This document shows positions 11,754 through 23,409 of a DNA stretch of 64,000 nt, piece by piece. Position 1 is the stretch's first letter. The number at the start of each line of letters is the position of its first letter. This stretch comes from Amylostereum areolatum (lineage: Eukaryota > Basidiomycota > Agaricomycetes > Russulales > Stereaceae), in contig SAXG01000063.1 of the NCBI GenBank assembly GCA_012932865.1, positions 186,001 to 250,000 of the forward strand, written 5' to 3'. The translations under genes were made by a program, and so were the position numbers. The notes below the pieces were generated by a model, which was not told the origin of the DNA, ran no database searches, and was given only the letters and a program-made list of their open reading frames with translations.

Positions 11754-12922
11754 GTGTTGCAGTGTTGTAGATGTGGGGTATTAGTATTGAATATCACAAA
11801 AACAAGGTGGTTGTCAAAGAATAGGAAGGTGTCCGTCTCAGCAGCAACGAGAAATGCATCCAAGGTAAAAGAGACATGGACAAACACAGGTAGGCCGAGA
11901 GCAGAGCGTCGACAAGGTCATCCCGTTTTACATTGATCGTGGCCGGTTGCGGAACACAGGCAGTTACAATCGACGACATCACTGTCGGCGCAGTGATTTT
12001 GTGGATAACGAAATCGCCGCCCGAGCACAGAAGATCACCCGTAGGTGGAAGATATCCTATGACATGTTCACAGAATTGACGAGTAGGGCCAGGGCCAAAG
12101 TGCACACCTGACGCACCTAGGTGTCGGGAATTCTCGGTGATCCGCGTTGAAGCCACCGTTAACCGTGACAGCCGTCTGAGCCACAATTTTGAAAGTGGGA
12201 AGAGGAAGGAGCGTGCCATAACATGGCACGGCGTGGACACGAATACATTTATGGTTTGCTTCTGTGTCCAGCTGAATTAGAAGTGGCAGCTGGATAAACC
12301 GAGGGATGAAAAACGCAAGGTGAGAAAGTAACGCGTCGTGCGGGGGCAAGTCTGGGACGGACGAGCCTTGAGATTTGAGCTCTTGAGAACAGGCGTCGCA
12401 CGGGTTCAGTTCGGGACACAGCCGGGACAGATCTCACCGCAGATATTGACGAGCTTGTCTCCAGGAGATAGCCCCCAGAAGATCTCTCTGCCGCCGGGCA
12501 TGAGCCTGAGCCCACGATACATGCAGAGCTGTCTGCATCAGTACATATCAGTTTGACGAAGACTAGGCTGACGCACCTTCACCAGGGATTCTATGCCCAC
12601 CAAATACGGTCTTCGTTCACCGCGATGACTATTCTGAACACGCGCGGTACCGTCGACATTTCGTTTGAGGTCGTCTGGGACCCGGCCGGGATAGTTTCTC
12701 CAGGCCGTTGGATCGAGTCCGGAGTCTGAAGGGTAGAAGATGCAAATTCCATCGAGTAAATTGGATTGCTGCGAGGGTGAACGGGCCAGCGGTGGGCAAA
12801 GGAGGGCAGTGAACGGTAGAAAAGGGTTGAAGTTGCCAGAATTAGACGCCCTGTTCGAGACGCCGGTCGCGGTCGGCCCGAGAAGCTGCCGTTTGTCGTT
12901 TGTCTCCTTTCCGAGTCTCTCC
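11754..12922. other. Intergenic region downstream of NLR1
   Basis: CpG-poor sequence continues for only a few tens of bases past the NLR1 stop. The rest has normal composition and only unrecognisable small open frames. Confidence 0.35.
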
Positions 12923-12930
12923 ACCTTTGT

Positions 12931-13431
12931 GGGGACGCCTGGAAATCCGCCCACTATCCCAAGTGGGATCTTGGGATTTGGGATGGTGGGATAGTGCCTT
13001 GCTGCGCTGTCCCAAATATCGCGCTACGAGATTTGGTCGAGGAAATTTGGGACGAAGAAATTGGGACTTCCGGAAACCCGCCGGAAATATCCGGGGAGGG
13101 TTCTGCCTGCGCCCAAAGTCGAAAAAGCTCATTATACGCCCTATTTTTCACCCATATCATTCACAAAAACCAACGCTGTACCGTACTGAGCCTTTCCGGG
13201 CTTTTTCCCGCTCTCAGGAGCCCTTCCGGTGCACAAGGAACGACAAGAAATGTATAAAGCTAACGTTATGTAAGCTAAATTCCCGATGTGATGCATTACA
13301 AACTTGGGACAGAAGTTGTCCCGCAATCCCGATTACCCGCTGATTTTGGGACGGAGAAGACTCCGCATGTCCCAGCGCCCACAATCCCACAATCTGATTT
13401 TGGGACAGTGGGTGGATTTGGCGGTGTTTTG
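12931..13431. mobile_element. Non-autonomous hAT-type MITE, 501 bp
   Basis: The element is flanked by an exact 8-bp direct repeat, ACCTTTGT, at 12923-12930 and 13432-13439. Its ends are imperfect inverted repeats: the left end carries AAATCCGCCCACTATCCCAA and the reverse complement of the right end carries AAATCCACCCACTGTCCCAA. The interior repeats GGGAT/GGGAC motifs (for example around 12960-13010 and 13330-13410) and has no coding capacity. An 8-bp duplication with short inverted ends is the hallmark of hAT-superfamily derivatives. A fragment resembling the terminal motif (GATTTGGGACAGTGGGC) also occurs near 14477. Confidence 0.75.
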
Positions 13432-13439
13432 ACCTTTGT

Positions 13440-14512
13440 CGTCCATCTCGCCTTGGAATCGTTCCTAATATTCGCACTCTCCTACCTATGACGCTCGAAC
13501 GAACACACAGTGCTTTGATGCCTCACACAGCTTTGTAGAAGCCAAGGCTCGACCGGTCCAATTGCAGTTCGCCCGACGACGAATGGATGACGACCTCCGA
13601 GTCGACAAGCGCATCTCCTCCCTTGCTGGCGTAGATTATGACTGGGTCATCGCGGGGTGCGTATCCGTCCGTGTATCTCTTGAGCCTCCTTTTTATCGCC
13701 CTCTCGTTCAGTCCGAGGTTCACCTCCTCCTGCACCTCCCCTCTGTCGTACTCTCCACACTTCGCCCCATCTTATGCTTCGCCCATCTTATCTATCCCCA
13801 TTTCACGCTATGTACTTCCTTCAAGAATTCCCGCCTAACGTTTTCTCTCGCAGGTACCCTTCCATCATACACTCTGTGCTTCGAGCACGTCATGCCCCCC
13901 GAACGTCTTTCACACCTACGAGCCAAGAACGCTCGTAGTCCTCCTCGTCACCTCACAACCGTCTTCACCACCCCCCTAAGAAACGAGCTGGACTTCAAAC
14001 TGCAGAATTCCTGGTATGTTCTTTCTGTTCTCTCCGCCCAATATACGTCTCAATGACTATCATAGACGAGCACCATTGCAACTATCTTATCGCGATTCCG
14101 GGAGAATATGCACGCCGCCACGACCCCTTCAGCCGTTCAATAACCACCCATTACTTCTATGACTAGAGACCGCCACGCCACCGCTTGTGAGTTGTCTCTC
14201 GTAGCTGTAACCTCCCTCAGAGTGCTGACGTTTTTTCCTCAAAAGATCGCCGGAACTGATATTTGGTCTCTATTCCCTTCAAGAGCCCCATTCTCCCGCT
14301 CCTCGTGTGGCAGTAACAGCATTCGGTCCCAACGACGGCCGTCGTGATATCCGCACGCCTCGCTTTGGTTCACCCCGCTTTATGGCCCACAAAGTCCGAA
14401 GCACAGCCAGCCGTTCTTCTTCCACGCCCTGCCCGGGTTCGGATTCGTACAAGAACGTCACTCGCTCGAAGAGACGGATTTGGGACAGTGGGCAACGTGC
14501 GGACGATGCTCA
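13440..14512. other. Degenerate, possibly formerly coding region
   Basis: Between about 13560 and 13990 there are short in-frame pieces separated by a plausible intron (donor GTGCGT near 13657, acceptor CGCAG near 13854). They give a patch ending VDYDWVIAG followed by PSIIHSVLRARH. Stops and frame changes follow immediately. A similar intron/exon layout recurs near 33400-33660. This looks like a decayed multi-copy gene fragment, but I cannot name the family. Confidence 0.25.
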
Positions 14513-15385
14513 ATAGGTTCGAAGTGGGCGAGAACCAGGTCCGTGCTCCTTCCGTTGTTCGCGTCTTCCCCTTGCAAGCCTAACATTCGACGCCGTTTTT
14601 GCAAAGGTGCATAATCCATAGATTCTTTGAAAGTCCCGTCGATGCCGCCCGCCCCTCAAAGCGCAACATCTCCCACCCAACGCGACCGGCGGATCCCCTC
14701 GACGAGCCCTCAATACATCGCCCCTAACGGGTGCAACGGCGGACCATCCTCGAAACACCCTCCACGTTGTCCTCCTCAACGCCATCCAATACGTCGGCTC
14801 GTTCAGTGCACCCGATGCGGAGGCCGTCCATCATGATGGTGCCAGCTAGCGTGGGTCTTGGGGTACTCGTTCGGTCGACGGGCGAGCGGTCGGAGCCCAG
14901 CCTTGTGGGCACGGTATATGCGCATGCATCGCTAGAAGGATACGAAGATGGATTGGTAGGTCCTCGGTTTCGCCCAGTAAAGTCCGTGCTGACTTCTGTC
15001 CTAGACGTTGGCGTCGGTCGCAAACTTCTTCCGAGCCCGCAGGCGACGACTTTGGACCACCTAGGTGTGCTGAGAGAGAGTCGTCAACATGGGCGAGGCG
15101 GACGTCGAGGACGTGCGAGAGCTGCCCATGGGCTAGCTGCGTAGAGCTGTGCTATCTAAGGTGTGGTTCTGCTTGGCAAGTGTTCATTTACTCCGGGCTG
15201 ACTGGGCGGGGTTTTGGCAGGCGCAGGAGGAAACTCAGTAACTCAAGATGCTGCGAGTGCGAGACCCGCGCCGCGCAGGACCAACGTCCTCAGGCGTGAA
15301 CGACTGTACAGCCGCGTCGCTACGTGGAGGAGCCTGAAGCTCACAGCGCAGGCGCCGACGTGTGTGGATAACGGCCAAGGTGCGT
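14513..15385 (+). repeat. Dispersed repeat, copy A (inverted partner at 54.4-55.2 kb)
   Basis: This stretch matches the reverse complement of 54427-55190 over most of its length. The match begins with TAGGTTCGAAG and includes the conserved translated patches MRRPSIMMVPASVGLGVLV and HASLEGYEDG, then the GGTTTTGGCAGGCG region near 15210. About 150 bases around 14630-14805 are absent from copy B. Conservation at both DNA and peptide level suggests decayed copies of one element or gene. No terminal repeats or target-site duplication were identified. Confidence 0.65.
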
Positions 15386-17142
15386 CGAACACTTCGTCCT
15401 TGACTAGGATGGCGGCTAATGTAGATGAGCAGTGACATATTGTTATCGAGGCGAACACAACACCGGAGGTCCAGAGCCAGCGTGCATACATCTAGGTGCC
15501 ATCGTGCGGAGGACGACCCACGATGTTTTCAATCAAATCTCTCGTATTCTATCCAGCGGATGTACTTTCTCTTTCGCCCCATACCGTATCTCCATGACCA
15601 GTCTCTACCTTACCCCTTATCCGTTCGCGGTTGCGGGTCGCGACATGCACCGAACACCGTATATGTTGTCGTTCTGGTGGCTTCTCGTCCTCACAGGAAC
15701 TTGGAAGTAGTTCCCGGCGTGGCTGTGCCGGCGCCCCACTCGCCCGCGGCTACTCTCTGTTACTATCGGGCTTCTTGTAACGATACGACTATCTTTCAGG
15801 ACATCAGCCCCGGTTTGCACATTACTGTCAGTGAAAACCGTCGTACTGTCGAGATGAACCGGTGGTCACTGCGACGCCCCCTACATGTTGAGCTTTACAG
15901 CGACTGAGTAGTACGTGCGCCAGATGAAAAAGCATATCCATTGGACGCGGTGGTGAAGCACGCGGTGCATACTCTGAGGGAAACATATACCTACTTATCG
16001 TACACGGCCCCCCTCGACGAGCGCGAAGCACAGGGTCGTGAAAACGAGAGTGAAAGGACTTGCCAACGCGTTCGCGAGCTTCGCGTTTCTCCGTCCGCAA
16101 TCTCAGTCGTTCAGCGTGTCGTACGGAACCCATCCGACGTCAATCGTTACGCTCTCGCTCGTTGCGTGGATGTTTCGGCTTTCCATCATTGTTGGAGTCC
16201 ACGACAATATCGTCTGCCACGGCTGTAAGCGCAAGAAGTCGAGGTTGTGAGGATGGGAGTGACTGTCGCTATAGCCGAGGTCTCAGCGTTGGGGGGGGGG
16301 AAGAAAAGATATAGAAAGAAGACACACGTCTGGTCCTGGTTTGTAGTCGACGGGTCACGGCTTCATCGAATCGACGTGGACATCGTCACGCGCGACCATG
16401 GCTCTGAGATTCTCGTCGTTAACATATCCTTCCCCGGAAATTTTGAGGGCAGGACCTGATGAAGGGGTATGTAGACGCCGGGGAGAGGGTCTCCGATAAC
16501 TATGTTGGGGTTTGAAGAGGCGAGGGGGAGAGCAAGATAAATGAAATCTTTGAAAGACATTGAGAACGACGGCGAATCTGGAAATCGAAGGAGGCGGTAG
16601 GACTCAAAGAAGACGACGATTAAAAGAGAACGCATCTCCCCACCGCACAAGGTGTCTCCCGACAGCGTTGAACGACCAGCTTGATAAACGTCCACTCTCT
16701 GAGCTGAAAACCCTAGCGTGAGCGCGAGAGTTACCTCGACAGTCTTCCTCAATTTTCGGATACCGATGCAAGGACCGTGGTGATGTGGTGATACGGCTAT
16801 ACTAGTAGTCGCTGACTCCGAGTCCGATGGCGAGGAAGGTGACCCAGGGAGTGCGGGGAGGGTTGGTGCTTTACGCGTCTAGCGGCATGGGCCAAGGAAA
16901 GACGATATTCGAGTGGAAAAGAATATGAGAGAGTCGGAAGACGGGGACGTCGTGGACGGAGGCGAATGCAAAGAACAAGTTGGGTGAAGGACAGGTTTCA
17001 GACGAGTTTATTCTTGGTTTATTCGGACTTTGTCCTCGGGACTATCCGAGCGCTGAGAACCTTTGGGACCACCCAAGGACCACCTCGTGTTCTCCGTTCT
17101 CCTCGTCGCTCTCACCAGCATCCTCATACCTATCGATCCACA
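15386..17142. other. Intergenic region upstream of NLR2
   Basis: No supported gene; only short unrecognised open frames. A run of ten G occurs at 16291-16300. The last ~150 bases form the promoter and leader of NLR2, ending CTATCGATCCACA before the ATG. A similar ATCGATC...CACAA/GACA leader is present before NLR1. Confidence 0.35.
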
Positions 17143-20100
17143 ATGCGCAAGTTCAAAGAAAAAAGCAAGAAACTCGTCAAGAAAGTGTTTGGGCACTCTA
17201 AACGGCCAGGATCGTCCGGACCTGGTGCCGAGAGCCCTTATAGTACGACGTCGACGGCAACACCAGACAGAGATAGGAGCATCGATGCCCAGGTATGTCG
17301 CCTCTTTGTCGAAGAATCGGATACTAGGGCTAAAACTCAGTCGAAGGCCGCCCCTAGCCAGCAACAAGAAATGCATGCGACGCCGACAGCGGTGCGTATT
17401 CGACCTGTATCGTCCCTTCTTGTGTCATGCCCAACAGCCGCCTCCGATGCACAGGAACCGAGCCCTTCCGAACTTCCTTCACTCCCCAACGTCAACGAAA
17501 TCCACACTCCAGATGAAACCCTTAGCGTCCTCGCGCGCGCGACTGAAGAAGCGGGCAACGCTATGGTGCAGATACGTTCGCCTGGTGGCGGTGTTATGTC
17601 GGTCGCGTCGGGCGTGGATGCAGCCACCTCGGGCGTGGAAGGAATGTCAAGCACGCTGGACACATGGGACCAGCTCCTCAACAAAGTCGGAATATTTGCG
17701 TCGTTGATCGAGACCATCGGAGAGGTACGTTCCCTCCTGGTGCTACTTATCGATTCATATTGATCATTTGTCGGTGATCAGATCCATCCATACGCGAAAA
17801 TGGCATCTAGTATACTATTGGGGGCCGTCAAGGTGAGCTTTCGTGCTCCTTTTCGTCTTGGCATCCACGCTGAGATTTCCGAAGCCGATCCTCTCTCAAG
17901 ACGAGCGCGACAAGTCCATGCAGAAGCTTCTGGAGACCATGAACGACATTTACGGTCACGTAAACACGTCGCAGCATCTGAAGAATCTCGACATCGAGCG
18001 GAAGTCCGTGCTTCAGCGCATGTCCCTCCAAACGGTCGAGTGCGCGCATTTTATTCGGGACTACGCTAAGGTCAAGAATTTCTGTAAGTGTGCCCTCAGT
18101 CTCCCGCTGCAACGCCCATTTTGAAATTTCACCGCAGGGCTCCGAGCAGCCAAGAATGTTGTTTCTGGGACGGATGTCGATAATCAGATCACAAAGTACA
18201 TGGCCACGTTCGACCAGCTCCAGAACGCGTTCACGACGGGAGGGGTATTACGCCTCGAGATCACGACGATGCGTATTCTAGACGACCTGGAGGCCATTGG
18301 TGCGCATTCTGTTTCTGTCCGAGTAATCCTGCTGAATATTCGCGTTCGCAGGCGATAATGTGCAGCTGGAAAAACTAATCCATGTTCGCGCGGCGGGTAT
18401 GAACACGTCAAAGACATGCCTCCCAGGAACCCGTACTCAGACACTGGAGATCGTTTCGGAGTGGGTCAACGATACAAACAGCACTCGTGTGTGTTTTCTT
18501 GTAGGGGGCGCAGGGGCGGGCAAATCGGCCATAGCCCACGCCATTGGATATCAATTTCAGAAGCTCCGCCGACTGGGTTCTTTTTTCTGTTTCGATCGCA
18601 GCTTTCAAACCGAGCGTCGTCCGGAGTCGGTTTTCAGTACCATCGCGTATAACCTTGCCAACTGGGATCCTGGCTGTAGGCGTGCGCTGGCGAGCGTCAT
18701 CCGGGAAAATGCTTGGCTAGTGGACGCTCCGGGGATAGACTCGCAATGGGAGAATCTCATCGTGAAGCCTGCGGGTCTGGTTACAGTCACAGGACCCGTG
18801 CTTGTCATCATCGATGCTTTCGACGAAAGTGGGGACCGCCGTTCGCGAACGCGTCTCCTTACTCTTTTGGCCCAACAAGCGCAAGAACTACCTTCCAATT
18901 TCCGCATCCTCATTACGTCTCGTCGAGAGGCTGATGTTCTGAGTGCCATCAACGCAAACCCGCTCGTTTACTGTGTAGATTTGGACTCCCAACGGACGGA
19001 GGCAACGGCAGATATTGGTGTCTACATTGAGCATACCCTCTCGCAGGCTGATTCCGCGGCAGGGCGTCTGGATGATTCCAACTATAAATTGCTCACTAAG
19101 AAGGCGGAGGGACTGTTCCAATGGGCGTTCACAGCATGTGAAGTGCTACTGCCTTCGACAGGAGGGCAGACATTGAAGGAATGCTTTGACAGCCTACTGA
19201 GTGCTATTGATAATACTGGGCTCCAGCCACTTGACACACTATACTCAGGGATTCTTGAACAAGCCTTTGGGCATGATAGCAACACTGTAGCCCGTTTCTG
19301 CTCTGTCATGGCCCAGATCCTTAGTGCCTCAGAGCCCCTATCTATAAATGCCTTGCATGAACTTCGCTGTTGTGGGAGTGGTACCTCTGTTGATGAGGTG
19401 AATCTTGTTGTGCGATACTTGGGTGCTCTTCTGAGTGGTGTTGGAGACCGTGAAACCCCAATTAGGCCTTTCCACACTTCCTTCCGTGACTTCCTCACAA
19501 CAAAAGAGCGCAGCAGAAAATGGCATGTCAATCAACAGGATGCAGACTACACCATGGCTCTTGGGTCTATTCAAGTCATGAACAAGCACCTCAGATTCAA
19601 TATCTGCCACTTGGAAAGTTCCTACATTCTGAATAGAGATGTTCTGGACCTTTCTCACCGCCTCAATGAGGCTGCTGCTCCTGTTCTGCTATATTCTGCA
19701 AGGCACTGGCAGAATCACCTTGGCCTTCAATTCAGTAGCTCTGATATTCAGAATGCCCTCCATGTGTTTATACATAACAAGTTTCTCTTCTGGCTGGAAC
19801 TGCTGAGCGTAATGGGGGAAGTCAACCGAGCTGGTAATGCATTGCGAGCTGCAGCAAGGTATCTGAAGGTATGTAAATTGCAATATGTAGGTTGAATAGC
19901 ATGAATCTCAAATACATCTGCTATAGAATGACTCAATGTCTAAACTGTTGGCATTCATACAGGATGCTCAGCAGTTTGTGAGCCGTTTTGGAGGGCTGAT
20001 TTCTGAATCTGCACCTCATGTCTACCATTCTGCCATACCATTTACCCCAACAACTTGTGTCCTTCGAAAGCACTACTTATCTAAGCTGCAATGCATTCCT

Positions 20101-22167
20101 ACAATACACAAGCATGGCTTGAAATGGCCCATTATGCAGAACGTATTGCGAGGTCACATTGACTATGTGATTTGTGTTGCCTGTTCACCCAGTGGGACTC
20201 ACATCATCTCAGGCTCAGTTGATAAGACAATCCGCATCTGGGATGCAGAGACAGGGCATGCAGTGGGACAGCCTCTAGAAGGTCACACCAGCATAGTAAC
20301 TTCTGTTGCATATTCACCCAGTGGGGCTCACATCATCTCAGGCTCAGTTGATAAGACAATCCGCATCTGGGATGCAGAGACAGGGCATGCAGTGGGACAG
20401 CCTCTAGAAGGTCACACCAGCATAGTAACTTCTGTTGCATATTCACCCAGTGGGGCTCACATCATCTCAGGCTCAGTTGATGACACAATCCGCATCTGGG
20501 ATGCAGAGACAGGGCATGCAGTGGGACAGCCTCTACAAGGTCACACCAACAGGGTGACTTCTGTTGCATATTCACCCAGTGGGGCTCACATCATCTCAGG
20601 CTCAGTTGATAAGACAATCCGCATCTGGGATGCAGAGACAGGGCATGCAGTGGGACAGCCTCTAGAAGGTCACACCAGCATAGTAACTTTTGTTGCATAT
20701 TCACCCAGTGGGGCTCACATCATCTCAGGCTCAGTTGATAAGACAATCCGCATCTGGGATGCAGAGACAGGGCATGCAGTGGGACAGCCTCTACAAGGTC
20801 ACACCAACAGGGTGACTTCTGTTGCATATTCACCCAGTGGGGCTCACATCATCTCAGGCTCAGTTGATAAGACAATCCGCATCTGGGATGCAGAGACAGG
20901 GCATGCAGTGGGACAGCCTCTAGAAGGCCACACCGACGTGGTGACTTCTGTTGCATATTCACCCAGTGGGGCTCACATCATCTCAGGCTCATATGATAAG
21001 ACAATCCACATCTGGGATGCAGAGACAGGGCATGCAGTGGGACAGCCTCTAGAAGGCCACACCAACGTGGTGACTTCTGTTGCATATTCACCCAGTGGGG
21101 CTCACATCATCTCAGGCTCATATGATAACACAATCCGCATCTGGGATGCAGAGACAGGGCATGCAGTGGGACAGCCTCTAGAAGGCCACACCAACGTGGT
21201 GACTTCTGTTGCATATTCACCCAGTGGGGCTCACATCATCTCAGGCTCAGTTGATAAGACAATCCGCATCTGGGATGCAGAGACAGGGCATGCAGTGGGA
21301 CAGCCTCTAGAAGGTCACACCAGCATAGTAACTTTTGTTGCATATTCACCCAGTGGGGCTCACATCATCTCAGGCTCAGTTGATAAGACAATCCGCATCT
21401 GGGATGCAGAGACAGGGCATGCAGTGGGACAGCCTCTACAAGGTCACACCAACAGGGTGACTTCTGTTGCATATTCACCCAGTGGGGCTCACATCATCTC
21501 AGGCTCAGTTGATAAGACAATCCGCATCTGGGATGCAGAGACAGGGCATGCAGTGGGACAGCCTCTAGAAGGTCACACCAGCATAGTGACTTCTGTTGCA
21601 TATTCACCCAGTGGGGCTCACATCATCTCAGGTTCATATGATAAGACAATCCGCATCTGGGATACAGAGACAGGGCATGCAGTGGGACAGCCTCTAGAAG
21701 GCCACACCAACGGGGTGACTTCTGTTGCCTCTTCACCCAATGGGACCTACATTATCTCAGGCTCAGGGGACCAGACAATCCGCATCTGGGATGCAAATTG
21801 TGTGAAACAACATTATGAGAACACCCAGAGTAAGTTCAGTCTTAACATACATTAGTAATATACCATTGATTTGCCCATTTTTTCTCTCTCCACAGCCATG
21901 CATATTGGCCAACCCTGTCCAATTGATAATTTTGACTATGAGTCACCCATAACTGCAATCTCATCAACACCAGATTCCACTTTAGAAGATGGATGGATTA
22001 TGTGTGGAGACTCACAGTTTCTGCTCTGGGTGCCAGATGAATACCGACTTGGATTGCGATGGCCTGGAACAATGTTGGTTCTTGGGAGGCCCTCACCTGT
22101 CATTGACTTTGCTGGAGTAAGGCATGGAACACAGTGGATGGATTGTATTAAGCAGGAGGAGTTTTGA
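17143..22167 (+). CDS. NLR2: intact NACHT-WD40 STAND receptor with 13 homogenised WD repeats
   Basis: Nine exons (17143-17292, 17341-17391, 17455-17724, 17782-17832, 17885-18083, 18138-18299, 18352-19868, 19927-21829, 21896-22167) encode 1,524 aa without interruption. A basic head (MRKFKEKSKKLVKKVF) is followed by an S/T-rich segment and then a helical domain at about 140-290 (TWDQLLNKVGIF, HPYAKMASSILLGAVK, VLQRMSLQTVECAHFIRDYA). NACHT follows: Walker A GGAGAGKS at 346-353, Walker B VIIDAFDE with its first Asp near 449, then RILITSR. After a winged-helix/linker region come 13 WD repeats (about 876-1434) and a conserved C-terminal module (CGDSQFLLWVPDEYRLGLRW). STAND proteins of this layout act in the cytoplasm as nucleotide-switch receptors. 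The WD propeller senses ligand and the N-terminal domain signals, as in HET-E/HET-D. The N-terminal fold resembles that upstream of NACHT in many Agaricomycete NLRs; I cannot assign it securely to Goodbye or HeLo-like families. Confidence 0.93.
20152..21829 (+). repeat. 13 tandem 129-bp WD40 repeat units
   Basis: Units start exactly every 129 bp from 20152 (20152, 20281, 20410 ... 21571, 21700). Units 2-12 are nearly identical in DNA. Differences cluster at a few codons: the two after GHT (S-I, N-R, D-V, N-V), the one before VAY (S or F), the residues around SGS-x-D-x-TI (V/Y and K/D/N), R/H before IWD, and the last residue (E/Q). Unit 1 and unit 13 are more diverged, as expected at the ends of an array evolving by unequal exchange. 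Most units contain a single CpG. Confidence 0.97.
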
Positions 22168-23132
22168 ATTTTAGGAGGGAGAAGGGTTATGGACAAGTTG
22201 GGTTGCAGGACTGTAATTAAGTTGCTATTGATGAGACATTCCTAGTTATGATATATTGAAAGGTTAGCTGGTCTTGCCTCAGACCTCAGGATCCTCAACA
22301 GGCTATTGGATGGCCAGTGTCCCTGTTGAATGCCTTCTGAAACACATCAGTCACAAGCCAACCTATGGACCACACTTCTCATCCACCTTGGGTATCAATC
22401 TCTTACAGCATCATGAGAGCTTTGCCTGCCAGTCAAATGGCTGTAGGAATGTCAAAAGTGCGACAGTGGTCAAACTACAGTTTCCCTTTCGAACAGTTTT
22501 GCTTGGTGGGAGCTCTTCTCACCAACGTGTTGTCGACCCCGCTTACATATACTTGTGCCTCGCTTGGAACATGGGGGCATCGGGGTAGAAATACCTAAGC
22601 CCGCACACCTACTTGGTGCACTCGGTATCAAGCACAGACAAGTCAATTAGAACTGCACAAACGACAAGTGCGAGAACATCAGACGGACGAGTATTCGCAG
22701 TGGGGACTGAGACGAGCACGATACCCTTCTCGACTGGGATTGCGGCCGCATCCACTTCTTTACCCTGTTCGGTTTTCACCATGAACGACGGAAGTCAATC
22801 TCCGAGCTCGATGAATGCGAGGCTGCTCGTCTTCTCCCCGGCAGCGGCACACATCTCCGCCATGCTCGTCGCCTACTTCGATGGCGGTCAATGTGCGACC
22901 ATCGAAGAGAGAACACGCATATAGACTCACAGGAGCAGGTGGAGGATCCTTGGCGAGCCGATCTTCTAGGTGCATCAGTGCACGCGTCAAATACAACGTC
23001 TACTAATGCAGAAGATCAACCTCGATGCTGTCGAACGAAAGGAACACATGCAGTAGTACATATATGTGGTACGAGGTGAGCTGCACGAAAGACGTCGGGG
23101 CGGCGATGATGCGAGGGCCATCTTCCGTGGTT
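22168..23132. other. NLR2 downstream region
   Basis: CpG-poor sequence continues about 280 bases past the stop codon, to roughly 22,450, and then switches to normal CpG-containing sequence. No gene is supported; small frames at 22613-23006 have no recognisable content. Confidence 0.4.
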
Positions 23133-23134
23133 TA

Positions 23135-23409
23135 CTGTACCATTTAAATTGGTTCGCCACCCTGTTGTGACCGTGACAGGCCTGGCGAAAATTTCCATCC
23201 ACCAAACCATGTGCGTGAGCGTGACAACAATAAAATTTCGCTGGGCCAAGCGCGCCGGGCGGCCGTGAACGGCCATTTCTAATGGTGACATCATCGGGGT
23301 TCAACAAATGGTTTTGCCGGTGACCTTCGTGACGCATGACATCAGAAAAATTTTGCCAATTTTGGCCTCTCTGTGACCCGTGACTGGCGAACCGATTTAA
23401 ATGGTACAG
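23135..23409. mobile_element. Tc1/mariner-type (Stowaway-like) MITE, 275 bp
   Basis: The terminal inverted repeats begin CTGTACCATTTAAAT and continue GGTTCGCCA with one mismatch. They are bounded by TA on both sides (23133-23134 and 23410-23411). The interior has no open frame. TA target-site duplication and about 25-bp inverted ends define a Stowaway-like derivative of Tc1/mariner/pogo elements. Confidence 0.8.

Noticed and set aside
16291..16300. G10 homopolymer
   Set aside because: Intergenic and probably neutral; noted only as a sequencing-error risk.
20152..21829. Regular 129-bp repeats that could superficially look like a CRISPR-like or satellite array
   Set aside because: The register is coding, in frame, and every unit is a WD40 repeat; there are no spacers.
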